Both the position numbers and the translations under genes were made by a program. DNA of 42,760 bases from CAYYNQ01 sp964473105. GTDB lineage: Bacteria > Sumerlaeota > Sumerlaeia > MVZB01. Shown piece after piece: positions 8,339 through 17,444 of this stretch. The notes beneath the pieces were generated by a model. That model ran no database searches and was not told the DNA's origin. It saw only the letters and a list, made by a program, of their open reading frames with translations. Position 1 is the first letter of the stretch; every line of letters starts with the position of its first letter. The stretch is taken from positions 1-42,760 of the forward strand of contig CAYYNQ010000004.1 in NCBI GenBank assembly GCA_964473105.1, given 5' to 3'.

Positions 8339-9172
8339 ATGGCCCGCAGGCGAAAGTGTTTCGTCAGGGATGTGATTCAGGCCGTTTCCGAGATTGCCCC
8401 ACCCCGTCTGGCTGAATCCTGGGATAATGTCGGGCTGCAGGTCGGCGATCCGAGTCGAGCCGTAAAACGGATCATGACCTGCCTTGAAGTGTCCGAAAAT
8501 ATAGTCGAGGAAGCTGTCGGGCGGCAGGTGGACGTGGTCATTTCCCATCACCCCCTCATTTTCAAGCCGCTCCGGATCATCGACGGTTCACAGCCGGTTG
8601 GAGCCATAATCTCAAGGCTGGTTCGGGATGATATCGCTGTTATTTCAGCTCACACGAACCTCGACAGTGCCTGCTGGAGCACCAATACGGTGCTGGCTGA
8701 AAAGCTTGGCTTCGAGGCCCATGCGCCGTTGGTTGTTGCCGGTGAACAGGATGGCGGGGCGGCAGGTGCCCGAATTCCCGGCCCGGGCCTTCGCACGCGT
8801 CCTTCCCGTCCCCTCGGCTGCCGGCAGTTGGTTCAACACGTGAAGCAAGCCATGGGGCTGGAACGGGTGCGTTGTTCCGGCCCGGGTAAGGAGGAGATAG
8901 TCGAGGTTGCCCTTTGCACAGGCTCGGGCGGTGGCTTCATTGGGCGGGCATCCATGGTGGCTGATGCCTATATCACCGGTGAACTGACGTATCACCACGC
9001 GGTTGAAGCGGCCCAGAGAGACTTGATGGTCATTGAGGTGGGTCATTATGAAAGTGAAGTCATTGTGGTGGAACCGTTGTCAAAAAGACTTTTGCAAACC
9101 GCCGTCCTGAAGTCCTGTGATGTCGAGGTGTTGGCGGCAGGGAACGACTTCCAGCCTTTCCGGTTTGCTTAA
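8339..9172 (+). CDS. Nif3-family dinuclear metal protein
   Basis: The 277-residue protein is a Nif3/YbgI/YqfO-type protein. SWDNVGLQVG lies at 27-36, the metal-binding HH at 70-71 in VISHHPLIF, and SAHTNLD at 103-109. A C-terminal EVGHYESE supplies the last His and Glu ligands. Members form toroidal hexamers with a two-metal site. The usual label GTP cyclohydrolase I type 2 is weakly supported biochemically. The length matches the short form without the PII-like insert. The frame is open upstream to 8246, but the AAAGGAGG just before ATG 8339 fixes the start. It converges on serA. Confidence 0.88.
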   Translation: MARRRKCFVRDVIQAVSEIAPPRLAESWDNVGLQVGDPSRAVKRIMTCLEVSENIVEEAVGRQVDVVISHHPLIFKPLRIIDGSQPVGAIISRLVRDDIAVISAHTNLDSACWSTNTVLAEKLGFEAHAPLVVAGEQDGGAAGARIPGPGLRTRPSRPLGCRQLVQHVKQAMGLERVRCSGPGKEEIVEVALCTGSGGGFIGRASMVADAYITGELTYHHAVEAAQRDLMVIEVGHYESEVIVVEPLSKRLLQTAVLKSCDVEVLAAGNDFQPFRFA

Positions 9173-9173
9173 A

Positions 9174-9239
9174 GTCACCCCGGAACTTGATTCTCCCACG
9201 ATTGAGCCTGGAAACGGGGGTGACCGGATGAAACCCCGT
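9174..9239. other. Overlapping, mutually exclusive hairpins between convergent genes
   Basis: GTCACCCC (9174-9181) can pair with GGGGTGAC (9217-9224). Alternatively ACGGGG (about 9214-9219) can pair with CCCCGT (9234-9239). The two stems share the same G run, so only one can form. The site begins two bases after the nif3-family stop codon, in the convergent spacer with serA. It may act in transcript ending, but no T tract follows. Confidence 0.3.
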
Positions 9240-9292
9240 GTAATCTCCAATCTGATTGATCATAAGAATGGGGTCTTCATTCAGTTTCCCCG

Positions 9293-10888
9293 TCAGATCA
9301 TGAGTGCCTTGGCGCGGATGATACCCGGCAGATTCCGGATCGCTTTTTCCAGGTCGGGCGTGATGGGTTCATCGACGTTCAGGATCGTGATCGCATCACC
9401 CCCGGGGGCGACTCTGCCCCATGTCATGGACCCGATATTGATATTCTTGTCCCCGATGGCCGTCGCTACAGAACCAATCGTTCCTGGCTGGTCCCTGTTC
9501 TGCAGGACCAGCATGGGGCCGTCCAGTTTTGCATCCACATTTTTGTTGTCCATGACGACGATTCTGGGCTCGTTGATGGCATTGATGCTGCCCTTGATGT
9601 CCACGACTCGGCCCGAGTCATTCGTCGTCGTGACCGAGACTAGGCCCGCATACACCGAATCGGTCTCATCAGCCCTGGATTCAGTGATGTGTATTCCGAG
9701 TTCTTTTGCCAGATAGTGCGCGTTCACATCATTCACCATTTCACTGTCGTGGTTGGTCAGGAACCCGCACAGCATGCGGGTGCTGAGCGGATCAGTCGTG
9801 TGTTTGCACATCGTCCCGCTGAAGCGAATTTCCATGGACCTGACCGGAGGCTTGCACAACTGTGAGAGGAATTTTCCGAGTCGGAAGCAGAGGTCCAGCG
9901 AGGGGGCCAGGATCTCGTAGGTTCTGGCATCAAACGAGGGCGCATTGACGGCATTCCGGACAATTCCCCCGGCCAGGGCCCCTGCCACCTGATCGGCAAG
10001 GTCACGACTGACCTTTTCCTGAGCCTCGCCGGTTGTGGCCGCCAGGTGCGGGGTCAGGACCACGTTGGGCATGGCCCTTAAGGGGTGGTCTTCCGGCAGG
10101 GGTTCCAGGGCATAAACATCGAATGCGGCACCCCCGATATTCCCGTTGTCCAGCGCTTCTACAAGGGCATCCTCATCGACGATCCCCCCGCGCGCACAGT
10201 TGACAAGGCAGGCCGTTGGTTTCATCCGGTTCAATCGTGCGGAATCAATCAGGCAGGAGGTCTCCTCATTTTTGGGGCAGTGCAGTGTTATAAAATCCGC
10301 ATTCTCACAGATGGTATCCACCTCCGCCAGTTCAATCCCGATGTCTTTTGCTGTCTCATGTGTCATGTATGGGTCGTAGGCCAGGATTTCCATCCCGAAT
10401 GCCTTCATCCTCTCGCAGACGACCCGGCCAATCTTGCCCATCCCGATAATGCCAAGCGTTTTCTTATAGAGTTCGGTTCCGATGTAGTCCTTTTTTGCCC
10501 ATTTGCCGTCGGCCATGGACGAATGGGCGCTGGGAATATGCCGGGCCAGGGCCATCATCATGGCAATGGCATGTTCAGCCGTGGAGATGGTGTTGGCTCC
10601 GGGGGTATTCATGACGACAATTCCCTTCGCCGTTGCGGCGTCCTTGTCGATATTGTCGGTTCCCGCACCCGCACGACCGATGATCCTGAGCCGACCGGGG
10701 TTTTCGAGCATTCCAGCCGTGACATGTGTCCGGCTGCGAATGACCAATGCCTCATATTCGCCAAGGATCCTGCCCAGCTCATCCATGCTGATGCCTTCTC
10801 TGTAATCGGTGTCAAAATCGTCATTTGACTTGAACCAAGCAAGGGCATCCGGCTCCATTTTATCGCTGATCAAAACGCGTTTTGTCAT
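9293..10888 (-). CDS. serA: D-3-phosphoglycerate dehydrogenase, ACT-domain form
   Basis: The 531-residue protein catalyses the first step of serine synthesis, 3-phosphoglycerate to 3-phosphohydroxypyruvate. The NAD loop is at 147-154 (GIIGMGKIG), with catalytic Arg233 (CARGG), Glu262 (LEP) and His281 (PHLAA). After the dehydrogenase come an intervening domain (about 310-450) and a C-terminal ACT domain (about 459-531, LVLQNRDQPGTIGSVATAIG). This is the long, usually serine-inhibited type. The open frame extends 45 codons upstream, but family alignment and AAAGGAGA place the start at ATG 10886-10888, with a slightly long spacing. It is divergent from dnaE across a spacer holding a perfect inverted repeat. 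Confidence 0.95.
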   Translation of the reverse strand: MTKRVLISDKMEPDALAWFKSNDDFDTDYREGISMDELGRILGEYEALVIRSRTHVTAGMLENPGRLRIIGRAGAGTDNIDKDAATAKGIVVMNTPGANTISTAEHAIAMMMALARHIPSAHSSMADGKWAKKDYIGTELYKKTLGIIGMGKIGRVVCERMKAFGMEILAYDPYMTHETAKDIGIELAEVDTICENADFITLHCPKNEETSCLIDSARLNRMKPTACLVNCARGGIVDEDALVEALDNGNIGGAAFDVYALEPLPEDHPLRAMPNVVLTPHLAATTGEAQEKVSRDLADQVAGALAGGIVRNAVNAPSFDARTYEILAPSLDLCFRLGKFLSQLCKPPVRSMEIRFSGTMCKHTTDPLSTRMLCGFLTNHDSEMVNDVNAHYLAKELGIHITESRADETDSVYAGLVSVTTTNDSGRVVDIKGSINAINEPRIVVMDNKNVDAKLDGPMLVLQNRDQPGTIGSVATAIGDKNINIGSMTWGRVAPGGDAITILNVDEPITPDLEKAIRNLPGIIRAKALMI

Positions 10889-11073
10889 GCCTGGTGATGT
10901 CTCCTTTCGACATGTTATGGATGATTGAAGACGCCTGCGGGCCTCCTGCAATCCACGCCACTCTAGAATTCGAAAAGTGAATTTGCAAGGCCTCGTGGAA
11001 ACATCAGGAGACATAATGTGCATGATTGTAAAAATCGGGATAATTTCAGGGTCATCAGGTCCGTAATAGAACG

Positions 11074-11102
11074 GTCAATCGGGGTTTTAAATACCGATTG
11101 AC
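11074..11102. promoter_or_regulatory. Perfect 9-bp inverted repeat, candidate operator at dnaE
   Basis: GTCAATCGG (11074-11082) and CCGATTGAC (11094-11102) are exact reverse complements around an 11-nt A/T-rich spacer. The right arm contains most of the TTGACA -35 box of the dnaE promoter. A dimeric repressor bound here would block that box. The site also lies about 190 bp upstream of serA. Confidence 0.45.
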
Positions 11103-11127
11103 ACAGGTGGTTCGAGGCTGCTTTATT
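11098..11127 (+). promoter_or_regulatory. Candidate sigma-70-type promoter of dnaE
   Basis: A perfect TTGACA (11098-11103) is followed after 18 nt by TTTATT (11122-11127). Transcription would begin near 11134, about 25 nt before the ATG, with AGGGG at 11147-11151 as the ribosome-binding site. Confidence 0.5.
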
Positions 11128-11159
11128 GAAGTTTCAATTACGTTTCAGGGGTGGACAGG

Positions 11160-14100
11160 ATGCCGGATTCAGGAAAGTTTGTTCATCTCCATGTACACAG
11201 CCAATATTCCACGCTAGACGGTGCCAATGCGCTGGATCGTCTTGTTGGGCAGACCCGTGAGCTGGGGATGGATGCCATCGCACTGACCGATCATGGAAAC
11301 ATGTTCGGGGCGTTTGCATTTCAGAATGCCTGCCACAGGGGTGGTATTCGGCCGATCTTTGGTTGTGAAACCTACTTTTCAACCAGCGGTCACAGGGACC
11401 GTTCATCTTCACTGGCCCGAAAAAATTTCCATTTCCTCCTGCTCTGCGAAAACATCGATGGATATCATAATCTATCCAGGCTGAGCTCACTGGGTTACAT
11501 CGATGGATTCTACTACAAGCCTCGTATTGATCTGGGCCTTCTGGAAAAGTATTCATCCGGTTTGATTGCCACATCCACCTGCCTGCAGGGGCCGATCTGT
11601 CAGGCCTTGTTGGAAGGCAGGACGAAGGATGCTCAGGATCTGACCGATAATTTTTCGCAGGTCTTCGGTCGCGGGAATTTCTACATCGAGATCATGGACC
11701 ATGGGATTCCGGAGCAGAAAAAAGTCAATGATGGCCTGCTCGATATTTCCCGCAAGAACAACCTCCCGCTGGTCGCGACCAATGACTGCCACTATCTCAC
11801 GGCGGATGATTTTGAGGCTCACGATGTCATGCTTTGCATCCAGATGAACAAGAATCTGGATGACCCCGACCGATTGCGGTTTCCGGCCAACGAGTTCTAC
11901 CTGAAATCGGCGGACGAGATGATCCGCCTTTTCGGTCACTTGGACGGGGCGATCAGGAATACGGTTGAGATCGCCGAGCGTTGTCGATGTGAAATACCGA
12001 CCGACCAGAAATTACTGCCTGTTTACGAGCCCCCACAGGGAGAGTCCAGCGGGGAATTTCTTGCCGGGCTTGTATCGGAGCGCCTGAAGGAGCGATACGG
12101 GGACCGGCTCGGATCTGCCCAGACCGGGCGGGCCAAACACGAGCTGAACGTGATTGAAAAAATGGGATTTGTGGATTATTTCCTGGTTGTCTGGGATTTT
12201 ATCGACTGGGCAAAGAAGCAGGGCATTCCCGTGGGGCCCGGCCGAGGGTCGGGTGCAGGTTCAATCGTGGCGTATGCACTGGGGATAACCGATCTTGATC
12301 CACTTGAGCACGGATTGTTATTTGAGCGCTTCCTGAACCCGGAACGGGTTTCCATGCCGGACTTCGACATTGACTTCTGTTACGAGCGCAGGGGTGAGGT
12401 CATTGATTATGTCCGGAAGAAATACGGGGCGGAATGTGTCGCTCAGATCATCACCTTCGGGACAATGAAGGCAAGGAACTCAATTCGGGATGTCGGTCGT
12501 GTCATGCGTGTTCCACTGGACAGGGTCGACCAAGTCGCAAAGCTGGTCCCTTTCGAGCCCAAGATGACACTGGGGGGCGCACTTGAGAAGTCGGAGGAAC
12601 TGGAGGACCTTTACAGGACAGATGAGGTTGTACGGGAGTTGATCGATCGGGCGAGGGGTGTCGAGGGTGCGATTCGACAGCCGGGCACCCATGCAGCCGG
12701 AATCGTCATCTGCGATAAACCATTGATTGAACTGGTCCCGCTTTACAAGCCACCGGGCAAGGATTCGATGATCGCGACCCAGTATACCATGACGGAAGTC
12801 GAGGAGATCGGTCTGTTGAAGATGGATTTTCTTGGTTTAAAAAACCTCACGATAATTGAACGCACCCTGGTCAGCATGAGTCGGCGGACCGGTCTGAAAA
12901 TCAGGCCCGAGGATATCCCGCTGGAGGGGGATGCGGCAACCTGGGAGCTTCTTCAGTCCGGCAAGGGCCTGGGCGTATTCCAGCTGGAATCCAGCGGTAT
13001 GCGTGATCTGCTTGTGAATTTCAAACCCTCAAGATTTTCAGATCTCGTGGCGTTGATCTCACTTTACCGTCCTGGCCCCATGGACAACATCCCGACCTTC
13101 ATCAGAAGAAAGGAGGGGCAGGAGCCGATTGTTTACGATCACCCCGGCCTTGAGCCCATCCTCAAGGAAACATACGGATTGTTTGTATATCAGGAACAGG
13201 TGATGGAGGTTGCGCGTGTCCTCGGGGGTTACTCGCTTGGGGGTGCGGATTTGCTTCGTCGTGCGATGGGTAAAAAAAAGATCGATGAGATGGCCCGTGA
13301 ATGGGTCAAGTTCAGGGATGGCGCGAATAAGCTCAATGTTGATGAGGACACTGCCGAGCGGATCTTTGAGTCCATAAAGAAATTCGCCTCCTATGGCTTC
13401 AACAAGAGTCATGCCGCAGCCTATGCGGTCATCACCGTCCGTACTGCATGGCTCAAGGCTAATCATCCCGTCGATTTCTATTCCGCCCTGCTGACCAACG
13501 AGATTGGTGGTGATGACAACCGGCTGGCATCTTATTTCGACGAGGTCCGGGAAATGGGCATCCGTATTCTTCAGCCTGACATCAACACCTCCGGGATGAA
13601 TTTTACGCCCGATGGTGAGGACATACGGTTTGGCCTGTCTGCAATCAAGGGTGTGGGCGAGTCCGCGATGCACGCCATTCTTGACGAGCGGGATGGGGAA
13701 TCGGACAGAAAGGGACCCTTCAGGTCACTGCAGAATTTTATCACCCGTAACGACAAGCGTCAGGTGAACTCCAGGACGCTCGAAGCCCTGATCAAATGTG
13801 GCACCTTTGACGGATTCGGATTAAACCGGCCCAGCCTGCTTGATAGCTTGCCGGGATTGATGGAAATGGCAGGCACGGCTCGCAGTGAAGGAAACACCCC
13901 ACAGGGAACATTTTTCGACATGATGAACAAGGAGGATTCAGCGGGCCTGTTCGAGGATGAAAAAATCCCCCTGCTGCCCGACTGGTCGGATAAGGAGCGC
14001 CTTGAGACCGAGAAGGAATTGGTGGGTTTCTATCTCTCGGGACATCCCCTCGAGCGTTACACCCCCGATTTCGCGGCATTTTCAACCGCCCCTACCTCGG

Positions 14101-14639
14101 AATTGCTCAAAATGGGGGAGGGAGAACCGATTCAGTGGGTCGGGCTGATCAAGCGCATTGTTAACCGTACAGACAGGAGGGGAAAAATGTTTTGTTATGC
14201 CGAGTGCGAGGACATGAGCGGCGGGATTGAGGTGACGTTCTTTGCCGAGGCATTCGCGCGCAGCCGGGAATCTCTCAAAACAGGTGAAGTTGTCTGGATT
14301 CGGGGCAAGATGGACGTCTGGAAGGGTAATAAGAAGGTGCGGGCAGACGAGGCCCGGTTAATTGATCGGGTGCGGACCGACCAGATCCGGGCCATCGAGG
14401 TTCAGCTTCCGCTGAACCATATCACCGAGGCTTCGATCACGAAACTTCGTGAGATCACAGCCCGGTATCCCGGCCGGAAGCGCTTGAGGGTTCGTGTGCG
14501 GGAGAACGGTGCTGAAATTCGTGTTCAAGCGGGGACCGGTTACGGAATTCAGCCGGGAACGCCGCTGATTCGTGACCTGCAGGATCTCAATGCGATCAAT
14601 GACATGTCCTTCATCGTGTCAGGGAGTTGTCGCAACTAA
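11160..14639 (+). CDS. dnaE: DNA polymerase III alpha subunit
   Basis: The 1159-residue protein is the replicative polymerase catalytic subunit of the DnaE1 type. The N-terminal PHP domain starts with HLHVHSQYSTLDG. The palm carries PDFDIDF, whose Asp401 and Asp403 have the same numbers as the E. coli catalytic aspartates. Finger and thumb regions follow (for example GPGRGSGAGSIVAYALGI and FASYGFNKSHAAAY). Next come helix-hairpin-helix and OB-fold segments (about 985-1080). Length equals the E. coli enzyme and no intein is seen. An in-frame GTG exists at 11151, but the ATG at 11160 lies about 8 nt after AGGGG and gives the matching numbering. It is divergent from serA and convergent with lptD. 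Confidence 0.96.
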   Translation: MPDSGKFVHLHVHSQYSTLDGANALDRLVGQTRELGMDAIALTDHGNMFGAFAFQNACHRGGIRPIFGCETYFSTSGHRDRSSSLARKNFHFLLLCENIDGYHNLSRLSSLGYIDGFYYKPRIDLGLLEKYSSGLIATSTCLQGPICQALLEGRTKDAQDLTDNFSQVFGRGNFYIEIMDHGIPEQKKVNDGLLDISRKNNLPLVATNDCHYLTADDFEAHDVMLCIQMNKNLDDPDRLRFPANEFYLKSADEMIRLFGHLDGAIRNTVEIAERCRCEIPTDQKLLPVYEPPQGESSGEFLAGLVSERLKERYGDRLGSAQTGRAKHELNVIEKMGFVDYFLVVWDFIDWAKKQGIPVGPGRGSGAGSIVAYALGITDLDPLEHGLLFERFLNPERVSMPDFDIDFCYERRGEVIDYVRKKYGAECVAQIITFGTMKARNSIRDVGRVMRVPLDRVDQVAKLVPFEPKMTLGGALEKSEELEDLYRTDEVVRELIDRARGVEGAIRQPGTHAAGIVICDKPLIELVPLYKPPGKDSMIATQYTMTEVEEIGLLKMDFLGLKNLTIIERTLVSMSRRTGLKIRPEDIPLEGDAATWELLQSGKGLGVFQLESSGMRDLLVNFKPSRFSDLVALISLYRPGPMDNIPTFIRRKEGQEPIVYDHPGLEPILKETYGLFVYQEQVMEVARVLGGYSLGGADLLRRAMGKKKIDEMAREWVKFRDGANKLNVDEDTAERIFESIKKFASYGFNKSHAAAYAVITVRTAWLKANHPVDFYSALLTNEIGGDDNRLASYFDEVREMGIRILQPDINTSGMNFTPDGEDIRFGLSAIKGVGESAMHAILDERDGESDRKGPFRSLQNFITRNDKRQVNSRTLEALIKCGTFDGFGLNRPSLLDSLPGLMEMAGTARSEGNTPQGTFFDMMNKEDSAGLFEDEKIPLLPDWSDKERLETEKELVGFYLSGHPLERYTPDFAAFSTAPTSELLKMGEGEPIQWVGLIKRIVNRTDRRGKMFCYAECEDMSGGIEVTFFAEAFARSRESLKTGEVVWIRGKMDVWKGNKKVRADEARLIDRVRTDQIRAIEVQLPLNHITEASITKLREITARYPGRKRLRVRVRENGAEIRVQAGTGYGIQPGTPLIRDLQDLNAINDMSFIVSGSCRN

Positions 14640-14655
14640 GGGCCTCCCGATATGA

Positions 14656-17382
14656 TCAGTAGGCGAGGGATGGCTCCCGTGTTTCTGACGCAAGCACCGA
14701 TGATGTGCCGCTGCCGATGTCAATTTCATGTGCGGGCAGTTTCATTTTTAGCCCGAGTTCCACGTCCACTTCGGTTTCCGAATTGTCGTTGCGGTCTTCG
14801 GCATCCTCCTCGTCACGCTCAACCGTGACGCGCAGGACGCCGATGGCGTCGTGCAGGTCCCTTTCAAGTTTCCAGCTGACCTCGTTAAGTCCCCCCTGGT
14901 CTAGTTCCCATTCAACCTCGACCTCGGTGTTCCACTTGGGCCCAAGTTCCCTTGCGAACAGCAGGTCAATGTCAAGTTCATGGTCCTCGTCCGTGAAAAA
15001 GGTCCGGGACGAGTCGGACCTGCGCTCCGTCCGGCTATCCTGCACCTCGTCAATCTTGACTTCAATCAGGGCATGCCAGCGGTTGTGAATCGGGGTCAAC
15101 CCCAGTTCAAGCCCGGCCAGCAGTCGATGCTCGACATATTCGCGCGAATCGGACGGGTCATATGTCTGGACCCGGGTCCCGCCGACATACAGGTCGGTGG
15201 ACACGGTCCTGCTCTGGTTGTCCCATCTGGAGCCGGCGATGAAACGGGCAATGGGTTCCTTGCTGTAGAGGTGACTGCTTCCCTGGAGGTTGACGCCCCC
15301 GCGGGTATAAAGTGTCAGGATGGGATGAAGCAGCCGGTATACCAGGTTGTAATCAACCCAGTGTTCGCGCAATTTGTAGTTGAAAAGGTCATGTCGATTG
15401 GTCAGGTCGCCGAGTGAGCGGTAGAAATCCCCGATGAAATCATCGGTTGTATGGCGGTAGCGCCACCTCAGGAATCCTGTTAGGGCATCCGAGAAGCGGG
15501 CATTCATCTGCAGGCTTGAGTCAGCCCATGAGTAGGCATTCTCGATATCCTCCAGGCTACGCTTGCGGGTTCCGGTCACCCACGTGTCCGGGTCGGCGAA
15601 GGTCAGTGCGTCAGTCGTGGCTGGAAACAAGGTCCCTTCCGGAAAATCCAGATCGAGGCCCCTGTCGCGCCTGGATCCCCCAACCCCGGCACCGATCCTG
15701 GCCAGAAGGGTATATCGCCGGGCCAGTTTCCACTGATAAAGCAGGCTGTGATATGTTTCCACGCCCTTGACGAAAGCATCATCATCCTTACTGATGATGT
15801 TTATCCCCTTGTCCAACGAATTATACAGGTGGAGTTCCGAACTATAGTAAAGCGGAGTCTTTCCGGGCCTGAGCCATCGGGTGGCGGCAGTAATATGCGG
15901 TAGTTTTCTGGATACATGCCCCCAGCGCCTGCTGCTGATACCGTCGGAATCGGCCCTGCCGAGCGTGGTGAACGGATCGAGGTCGAAATCTCGGTTGTTG
16001 TCACGGGGATCCGAATAATCATTGACCCTGTCAAGTCCGATCCGGTCACGCATTCGGGCCATGATGCGTATGAGCCAGGCATCCCTGTTCAGGGTCAGTG
16101 CAACCTTGCTTTCGCGCTCGACAACCCGTTCGCGGTCCTCCTCTTCGTCCGACCACAGATCAAGGACATCATGGAAAATATCCGGGTCACTGAAATGGTC
16201 CATATTGACCAGCAGGGAGAGCTCATCGGTGATCTCGGACCGGTGTTTCCAGTTGACGGCCCAGCGTGAGGCCTCATCTTGGAGTTCAGATGACGCGAGA
16301 TTCTCGCCGACGACACGACGATGGTCGTCATGCAGGCCGTAAATCCGGAGTCCCCCATGGTGCTTGTCGTATTCCACGCTGTATTGGTAATCTAGGCCGC
16401 TTCCACCGCCCAGTCTTGAAAGGTAGTCGACAAAGATTCTTGCTGTTCCGCCTGTCCGGGTGATCATTTCCGTCTCGTCTTCCAGGGCAGGTTCGTCGAT
16501 GCGGTGTTTATATTCATAACCCAGCCGGACCCGGGTTCCGGTCCGGGACCCGCTTCCCAGATGCATGAACCAGGGACTACTCTCGTAGAGGGACCGAGAA
16601 TAGACGGGGAGATAGAACGAGGGAACCCCCCAGATATAAAAGGTTGCTCCCCGAATGAAGATTCGGTCATTCTCGAACAGGATGATTTCATTCCCGCGGA
16701 AATAGTAATGAGGTGTACTGAAATCACAGGCGGTTGCCCGGGTGTTTCTGAATATGGATTCCTCCGGGGAAACCTTCAGCAGCTGCGGTTCCCCGGAAAG
16801 TTCGTCGCCAGGCCTGAGTGCGGAGGAGAAGTAAACCGGGGGAATGTTGCCCTGTGCATTGAATGCGACACCTTCGTCGGTCCCGTAATTGAAGCGCAGA
16901 CTGTCGGCATTAACCTCTGAGTCATTCATTCTCAGGATCACATTGCCTTCGGTCTGTATTTCCTCAAGACGCATGTCGAGGATCAATTTGTCAGCCTCTA
17001 TGAATATTTCACCATATTTTAACCGTGTTCGGCTGGGGCCATAGATGATCTGGTCCTCGTTATCCATATCCAGGTAGCCCTCGAGTGGCATGATGCGGAT
17101 GGAGGACTTGCCCGGTTCCCCCGGTGCCAGGAGTTCACTGAGATTACGCTGGCGCTTGCGCTGCGCCCGATACGGGATGCTGATCTCATCGAGCGCAATA
17201 TCCCTGAGTTTGGATGGGTCGGGGATCATGCGTCGTGCCTCATCCCGCTCCAATTCAGGCTCATAAGAGTATCCAAGGTCCTGCGCACGGGTATCACCCG
17301 GCAGCATTGGAAGTGAAAGTACCAGGAGAAAGGTGATGAAGATGGACTTGGAGCATCCTGGGAGAGAGGTCAGCAAGGCCAC
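14656..17382 (-). CDS. lptD: LptD/OstA-type LPS-assembly outer-membrane protein
   Basis: The 908-residue protein has a signal peptide (hydrophobic 13-27, cleavage near TRA-Q) and a periplasmic OstA/LptA-like jellyroll at about 90-190. The conserved TACDFSTPHYYFRG block and WGVPSFYLPVY follow. A long C-terminal region of alternating beta strands ends in Tyr, as outer-membrane barrels often do. LptD inserts LPS into the outer leaflet. The GTG start is backed by AAGGAAG eight bases upstream. I see only one Cys in the mature part, so the two disulfides of E. coli LptD cannot form. It lies 62 bp downstream of the LptF/G-family gene, clearly one operon. Confidence 0.88.
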   Translation of the reverse strand: MALLTSLPGCSKSIFITFLLVLSLPMLPGDTRAQDLGYSYEPELERDEARRMIPDPSKLRDIALDEISIPYRAQRKRQRNLSELLAPGEPGKSSIRIMPLEGYLDMDNEDQIIYGPSRTRLKYGEIFIEADKLILDMRLEEIQTEGNVILRMNDSEVNADSLRFNYGTDEGVAFNAQGNIPPVYFSSALRPGDELSGEPQLLKVSPEESIFRNTRATACDFSTPHYYFRGNEIILFENDRIFIRGATFYIWGVPSFYLPVYSRSLYESSPWFMHLGSGSRTGTRVRLGYEYKHRIDEPALEDETEMITRTGGTARIFVDYLSRLGGGSGLDYQYSVEYDKHHGGLRIYGLHDDHRRVVGENLASSELQDEASRWAVNWKHRSEITDELSLLVNMDHFSDPDIFHDVLDLWSDEEEDRERVVERESKVALTLNRDAWLIRIMARMRDRIGLDRVNDYSDPRDNNRDFDLDPFTTLGRADSDGISSRRWGHVSRKLPHITAATRWLRPGKTPLYYSSELHLYNSLDKGINIISKDDDAFVKGVETYHSLLYQWKLARRYTLLARIGAGVGGSRRDRGLDLDFPEGTLFPATTDALTFADPDTWVTGTRKRSLEDIENAYSWADSSLQMNARFSDALTGFLRWRYRHTTDDFIGDFYRSLGDLTNRHDLFNYKLREHWVDYNLVYRLLHPILTLYTRGGVNLQGSSHLYSKEPIARFIAGSRWDNQSRTVSTDLYVGGTRVQTYDPSDSREYVEHRLLAGLELGLTPIHNRWHALIEVKIDEVQDSRTERRSDSSRTFFTDEDHELDIDLLFARELGPKWNTEVEVEWELDQGGLNEVSWKLERDLHDAIGVLRVTVERDEEDAEDRNDNSETEVDVELGLKMKLPAHEIDIGSGTSSVLASETREPSLAY

Positions 17383-17444
17383 GGATTAACTTCCTTGAGT
17401 CCATGGAAAGGATGTTCGCCGGCCCTGCTGACGGTTGACGTCGA

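Noticed and set aside
10085..10828. A 247-codon plus-strand open frame inside serA.
   Set aside because: It is a shadow of the well-conserved SerA dehydrogenase domain.
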